From Coprinellus micaceus (Eukaryota > Basidiomycota > Agaricomycetes > Agaricales > Psathyrellaceae), in the NCBI GenBank assembly GCA_951394405.1, contig OX596336.1:1116001-1180000 (forward strand): a DNA stretch of 64,000 bases. Direction: 5' to 3'. Below the pieces are notes generated by a model. It was not told the DNA's origin. It saw only the letters and a list, made by a program, of their open reading frames with translations, and did not search any database. The position numbers were made by a program, and so were the translations under genes. Each line of letters opens with the position of its first letter. The stretch's first letter is position 1. Positions 60,084 through 64,000 of this stretch are shown piece after piece.

Positions 60084-60208
60084 TGTTGGAAAGGAGGGGC
60101 GGGAGACGGTCTTGTCGCGGCAAGCGGCGGCCGGTCGGGGACCCGCCCACGGATCAATCGTGGCATCCAGCTCACCAAGCACTTAGCGCTCAACCTCAAA
60201 CCACCACC

Positions 60209-61948
60209 ATGGGCGTCAATCTCGCCGAATTTGCCGCCAGCAACCGACCTCCAACTCAATCAGAGCTTGACCAGCTCCGGGAAATCCTAGCTCCAGGCGA
60301 ATCCAAGCTCGCTCAGCTTGAGAAGGAAATCAAGGCTAAGCGAGACGAGAAAGAGAAGCTTTTGAAGAAGTTGAAACCTGCTAGGTCTGCCGCCTCCTGG
60401 GTGCGACGCCTCCCCACGGAAATCATGGGAGCCATCTTCCTTCGTGCAAGGGTGCCGGCAGACGGGTACGCAACTTTCCATGTGTGCGATGCACCTCTCG
60501 TCCTCCTGCGAGTGTGCAAATTGTGGAGGGATATCGCGCTGAACACCCCAGAGCTATGGTCATCGATAAACATTGTGATTCCTATCACCCTAATACCGCT
60601 CCAGGCCCTCCCTAGTCCCGAAGATCTACGCAGGCAAGAACTCTTCCTGGTAGAGGTCGACAAATGGGTCGCAAGATCCGCCAACTCTCCCCTCGCTCTT
60701 CGGGTACCATCCGGCTCTTCTGATGTACTGCGCAGCGTCCTCCTAAAACTCATCGCTCACTCCCGCCGCTGGGAATTCCTCGATTTATCACTCTCAGAAA
60801 TGTCAGAGACCTCGCGGGAATTCCTGGACGACCTGCATCTACCCTCCCTCAAACGTTTCCAGGTCACCGATTACGCCGGGCGTACTCCTTACCCTTTGCC
60901 CAACAGCCCTCGCTCCCTTTTCGACTACCGAACGCCATTCGACAGCCCCGCTCTGCATGAGTTGATCATCAGGTCCGACATGGATTCGCCCCTGTGCTTT
61001 ACTCAACTCCCCGTCCGGTGGGAGAACCTTACAGTATTGACGATAACGGCGCTGTACACCAGGTTGGTCCCGTTTGGATGGGCCCCTGACCCCCTTCCAT
61101 CCATGGCTATTGGTCTCCTACCCATCTTTGCAAAATGTGCCAATCTCATCCGATTGTCCCTTTCTTTGCCTATGGCCTCTCCACCTGAGGGTGAATTTAC
61201 AACCGAAAACTCTACCTTTGTAACGTTATCTGTGCTAGAGGCGCTCTCTCTCGAGGGCTGCTGCAAGCAGATGGAAGCGTTCCTTACATCTGTCGACACT
61301 GCCGCCATCCGAGAGCTGCGCTACTACCCCGGCTACAACTTATCTCCCCACTTGACCTCGGGGTTCACCAATCTACTCCACAAATACGGCGATCAAGTAG
61401 AGGTCCTAGCCTTTGACCTCCCTACTCTCCCAGAAAGCGAATTCCTTTCATGCCTGCGAAGCAGTCCCTCCCTCAAGCAACTCAGCGTCGGCCCCGACCG
61501 ATTCGAGAATAGATTCGGGTCCCCGCCTTTCTACTCATTCAGCAACCCCAACGGCCGATTCGTTTTCGCCGACTCCCATATCACAGCCCTCACCCCAAAG
61601 CAAGGCGAAGGGTGCCTATGCCCAAGGTTGGAAGTATTCCGGTGCGCAGTTAAAGCTGTTGTCAACCCGGAAGTCGTCATGCACTTCCTCGAGGCGAAAA
61701 TAGACACCAGTTTGCGGGAACTCAGCGGGGCAGGTCCATTTCGAGAACTCTCCCTCATTCACCTTCCCTTTGAGTACCCGATCCCGCCTTATCGATCCTA
61801 TGTAGGTGACAAGGATGATCCTCTGAAAGACGTCAGGAAGGCTGGCGTCCTGCTAGACTTAGAGCGGCCAAATTACCACAACCCTTCTTCATATCGTGGA
61901 CCTTGTGCCGGACGCCCCACGCAGTATGACACTAACTTCCAATATTGA
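60209..61948 (+). CDS. F-box / leucine-rich repeat-like protein, copy 2
   Basis: Intronless, 579 residues, paralogue of the 10372-12153 gene and a probable SCF receptor. Coiled coil LAQLEKEIKAKRDEKEKLL, then the F-box (RRLPTEIMGAIFLRA...PLVLLRVCKLWRDIAL...LWSSI), then irregular leucine-rich repeats to the end. It differs from copy 1 mainly by a few small gaps (for example PSGSSDVL against RKGEHISGAPSG) and many substitutions in the first half. The middle-to-end part, from LPTLPESEFLS onward, is far more alike, including a stretch without any base change (61463-61561). The open frame extends upstream to 60086, but that part overlaps the leader next to the tRNA; the ATG at 60209 matches copy 1. 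Confidence 0.85.
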   Translation: MGVNLAEFAASNRPPTQSELDQLREILAPGESKLAQLEKEIKAKRDEKEKLLKKLKPARSAASWVRRLPTEIMGAIFLRARVPADGYATFHVCDAPLVLLRVCKLWRDIALNTPELWSSINIVIPITLIPLQALPSPEDLRRQELFLVEVDKWVARSANSPLALRVPSGSSDVLRSVLLKLIAHSRRWEFLDLSLSEMSETSREFLDDLHLPSLKRFQVTDYAGRTPYPLPNSPRSLFDYRTPFDSPALHELIIRSDMDSPLCFTQLPVRWENLTVLTITALYTRLVPFGWAPDPLPSMAIGLLPIFAKCANLIRLSLSLPMASPPEGEFTTENSTFVTLSVLEALSLEGCCKQMEAFLTSVDTAAIRELRYYPGYNLSPHLTSGFTNLLHKYGDQVEVLAFDLPTLPESEFLSCLRSSPSLKQLSVGPDRFENRFGSPPFYSFSNPNGRFVFADSHITALTPKQGEGCLCPRLEVFRCAVKAVVNPEVVMHFLEAKIDTSLRELSGAGPFRELSLIHLPFEYPIPPYRSYVGDKDDPLKDVRKAGVLLDLERPNYHNPSSYRGPCAGRPTQYDTNFQY

Positions 61949-62304
61949 GATAATTTCGACCTCCCTCTCGGGGCCCTCAATATCTAGACAATACCTGTAA
62001 TCTCTATGATGGTCCATGGGCATAACAGGCTGCGGTAGGCTAGATTCGCACTATATATTTCTTCTGTCCATAATCCAAAGTGCCCGGAGGGACCAAAAGA
62101 CCGCTAGTGTTTGTCTGTCACGGTGCAGGTCTTTGTGAACAACTCTGGACACTGATTGGGTGTGTGTGTGTATTCCCCCAAGGTTAAACGTTACGGTGCA
62201 ATGATTGATGGCTTCACTGTGGCTCACTTCTTGACACTTACCGCCACCTACCACCAGCTCTCACCCCAGGCCAGACTCACCGCATTCTTTGGAAAGGGCG
62301 GAAA
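61949..62304. other. intergenic inside the duplicated block
   Basis: 356 bases between the leucine-rich F-box gene and F-box gene C. It has a TG run near 62160. The part before 62305 resembles the corresponding promoter of gene B near 10067-10100. Confidence 0.5.
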
Positions 62305-64000
62305 ATGGTCTCCACCCGACACCAAGCTGCGTTGGGACTGAGTTTAACTAGCCCACATCCAGTGGCAACCCCGGTCGTGCAGTCACCATCCACTCCGACA
62401 GCTGGTACGGGGAGCTCTGGAGGTTTGTACCCTCGAATGCGTGCATATACATGCTGATAACCCTTAATTCAGTGCGCAGTACTCAGGTACCCGGGCCATC
62501 GGCGGCGCCAGCACCCTTTGATAGCGAAGTGAACTCAGAGGGTACGTCGACGACACAGTAAATTTGAACATATGGGAGTCACGACGCGTCCCGGATGGCT
62601 TATTTAGACGTGGCAAAACCCCCGGCGAAGCGCAGGAAGAACAGAAAATGGACTCCAGCAATGAAACAGAGCGCGCAGCTGGCTCGGGAGTCAAAAAAAT
62701 CACTCATTCGCAACTTTTTGCAGCTTCCGCTAGATATCGTCCTGGAGGTGCGTTTGAATTGGCGTCCAACGGCCATGGAACTTACTCTGTCGACGATTAC
62801 TCCTGCAGATGTTCAGTCATTTGCACCCTCGCACCCTCCTCGCTATCGCCCGCACTAGCAAGGAGTTGCGTGCGATGGTGTTCTCGAAGAGGCTTGCCGA
62901 TATTTGGAGGAAGTCCCGTGAAGGGTCTGGCGTACCGAAACCTGCTGAGGGATTCTCTGAACCTCGGTGGGCTTCCTTGCTTTTTGACACTACCCATTGT
63001 CAGGTGAGGATGCATATGCATACACACTCCTAGCTCCAATTAATCCGACTAATTCGCTTCGCGCCGTTCCCAAGGTATGTTGGGAATTCGAGAAATCAGC
63101 GGTGGACTGGTACTTCCTAAAGCGTGCTTGCCATGATTGCTTGCACCACCAGTATGTCAAGCAAACGAAGTATTGCCAATTTGTTGTTATTAAATACGCC
63201 ATATCACAGTACCGTTCTCCTCCCAGTTCTCGGTCACGGCCGGTTGGCTGGTCGTTCGGATTACCGCATGCTGAAGTCCGTGGACATCGAGATGCTGGAA
63301 TATATTCCTTGGAAAGTTTACTGTACGTTCTTCTTGCCATCCGAGCATAGCCAAGGCCCACTGACCCCGGAGGATAGTCTCATCTCGGAATGAGATCCAA
63401 AGGGTCACTTTCTGGGATGAAGACGCCGTTAGTGTGGTCAAGGTGTGGCAGGATCTCTCAGGACGCACCGATCTCCCAGGCAGGAAGGCATTTCAAGAAT
63501 GGAAAATGCACCGTCGCGAAATGATACGGACGAACTGGAGCGTAAGTCGTTCAGAGCAGAAACCTCTCAAACGCGTGCTGACCTCGCTTCTAACCATTTC
63601 GCATCTTACAGCTGAGGTCTACGTACCGTCTGTGGAACGTAAGCTGTCTGTACCCGTCCAAGCGGATACTGGAGCATAAGGAAAAGCGGTCGCTCGAGGA
63701 GGATAGATGCAGGCGACTAGAAGAGTGAAGTGTTTTGCTTTTATATTGGGGTCGAGCCAAACTAACAAATCGTCCATGTACTGAAAGAATAAAAGCCCGG
63801 CTGAGAGCGGCAGGATACAGACAAGAGGATATTGAACTATCCAAGCTTTTAGATCATAACAACCACCCGAAAGCCATCTTGTCGGACTCAGGTGCGTGCT
63901 CATTCCCAACTAATTAAACCATGCCAGACTCAGATTCGCCGGGTATTTGCGTCGCCACTCTTCTAACCCATAGATTGGACGCGACTGCAGCCAGTCATCG
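62305..64000 (+). CDS. F-box / zinc-finger protein, copy C (cut by window end)
   Basis: Third member of the family at 586 and 10067. ATG at 62305 reads MVSTRHQAALG. Joined segments: GTGSSG|VRSTQVPG, VNSE|DVAKPPAKRRKNRKW, then PLDIVLE|MFSHLHPRTLLAIARTSKE (F-box-like), EPRWASLLFD, the cysteine pairs in VCWEFEK...KRACHDC, MLKSVDIEMLEYIPWK, FWDEDAVSVVKVWQDLSGR and ERIKARLRAAGYRQEDIELS. At least seven introns fall at the same places as in copies A and B. The remaining third, including the zinc-finger-like C-terminus, lies beyond the window, so integrity cannot be judged. It follows the leucine-rich F-box gene in the same orientation, as gene B does. Confidence 0.75.

Noticed and set aside
1..64000. 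Transposons, CRISPR arrays, rRNA genes
   Set aside because: I looked for reverse transcriptase, integrase or transposase motifs, regularly spaced repeats and rRNA-like sequence and saw none.

Overview
The window is nuclear DNA of a filamentous basidiomycete, most likely an agaricomycete. The evidence is dense genes with many 50-70 base introns (GT...AG, CTAAC-like branch sites), large F-box families of the mushroom type, a CFEM GPI-anchored protein, a vacuolar M28 protease and spliceless nuclear tRNAs. I cannot name the genus. No prokaryotic operon, rRNA gene, CRISPR array or autonomous transposon was seen.

Layout. 0.6-3.2 kb: F-box/zinc-finger gene A (+). 3.6-4.4 kb: CFEM protein (-). 4.7 kb: broken tRNA-Ala. 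5.5-6.8 kb: epoxide hydrolase (-). 7.2-12.35 kb: a block holding F-box/zinc-finger gene B (-), an F-box/leucine-rich gene (-) and a tRNA-Ala (+). 12.8-16.2 kb: PFF1 vacuolar protease (-). 16.5 kb: tRNA-Ala. 16.75-19.75 kb: Mx-like dynamin (-). 20.3 kb: tRNA-Ile. 20.7-29.4 kb: GCN1 (+). 29.9-31.8 kb: class III CoA-transferase (+). 32.0-33.2 kb: beta-propeller lactonase (-). 34.9-35.5 kb: single-pass membrane protein (-). 36.3-37.5 kb: PrpF-family isomerase (+). 37.9-41.5 kb: two tandem HtrL/YibB-like type II membrane proteins (+). 42.1-44.4 kb: two tandem small proteins with a cysteine-packed N-terminus (-). 45.7-47.8 kb: another F-box gene (+). 48.2-49.7 kb: GGPP synthase (-). 50.35-59.2 kb: UTP20 (+). 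60.0-64 kb: an inverted second copy of the 7.2-12.35 kb block, cut by the window end.

How the genes relate. GCN1 (translational stress signalling) and UTP20 (small-subunit processome) are large conserved housekeeping genes with HEAT-type repeats; they share no obvious regulation. The accessory part is dominated by duplication: three F-box/zinc-finger genes, two F-box/leucine-rich genes, four tRNA-Ala copies, two membrane-protein paralogues and two cysteine-rich paralogues. The CoA-transferase, lactonase and PrpF-type isomerase lie within 7.5 kb and could share an organic-acid pathway, but this is inference.

Most promising for follow-up: the tandem cysteine-rich family, the inverted duplication with a tRNA gene and an F-box gene head to head in both copies, and a 99-base identical tract inside the duplicated F-box genes. 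Exon joins given below were worked out by hand from splice signals, reading frame and comparison of paralogues; no transcript data were available.
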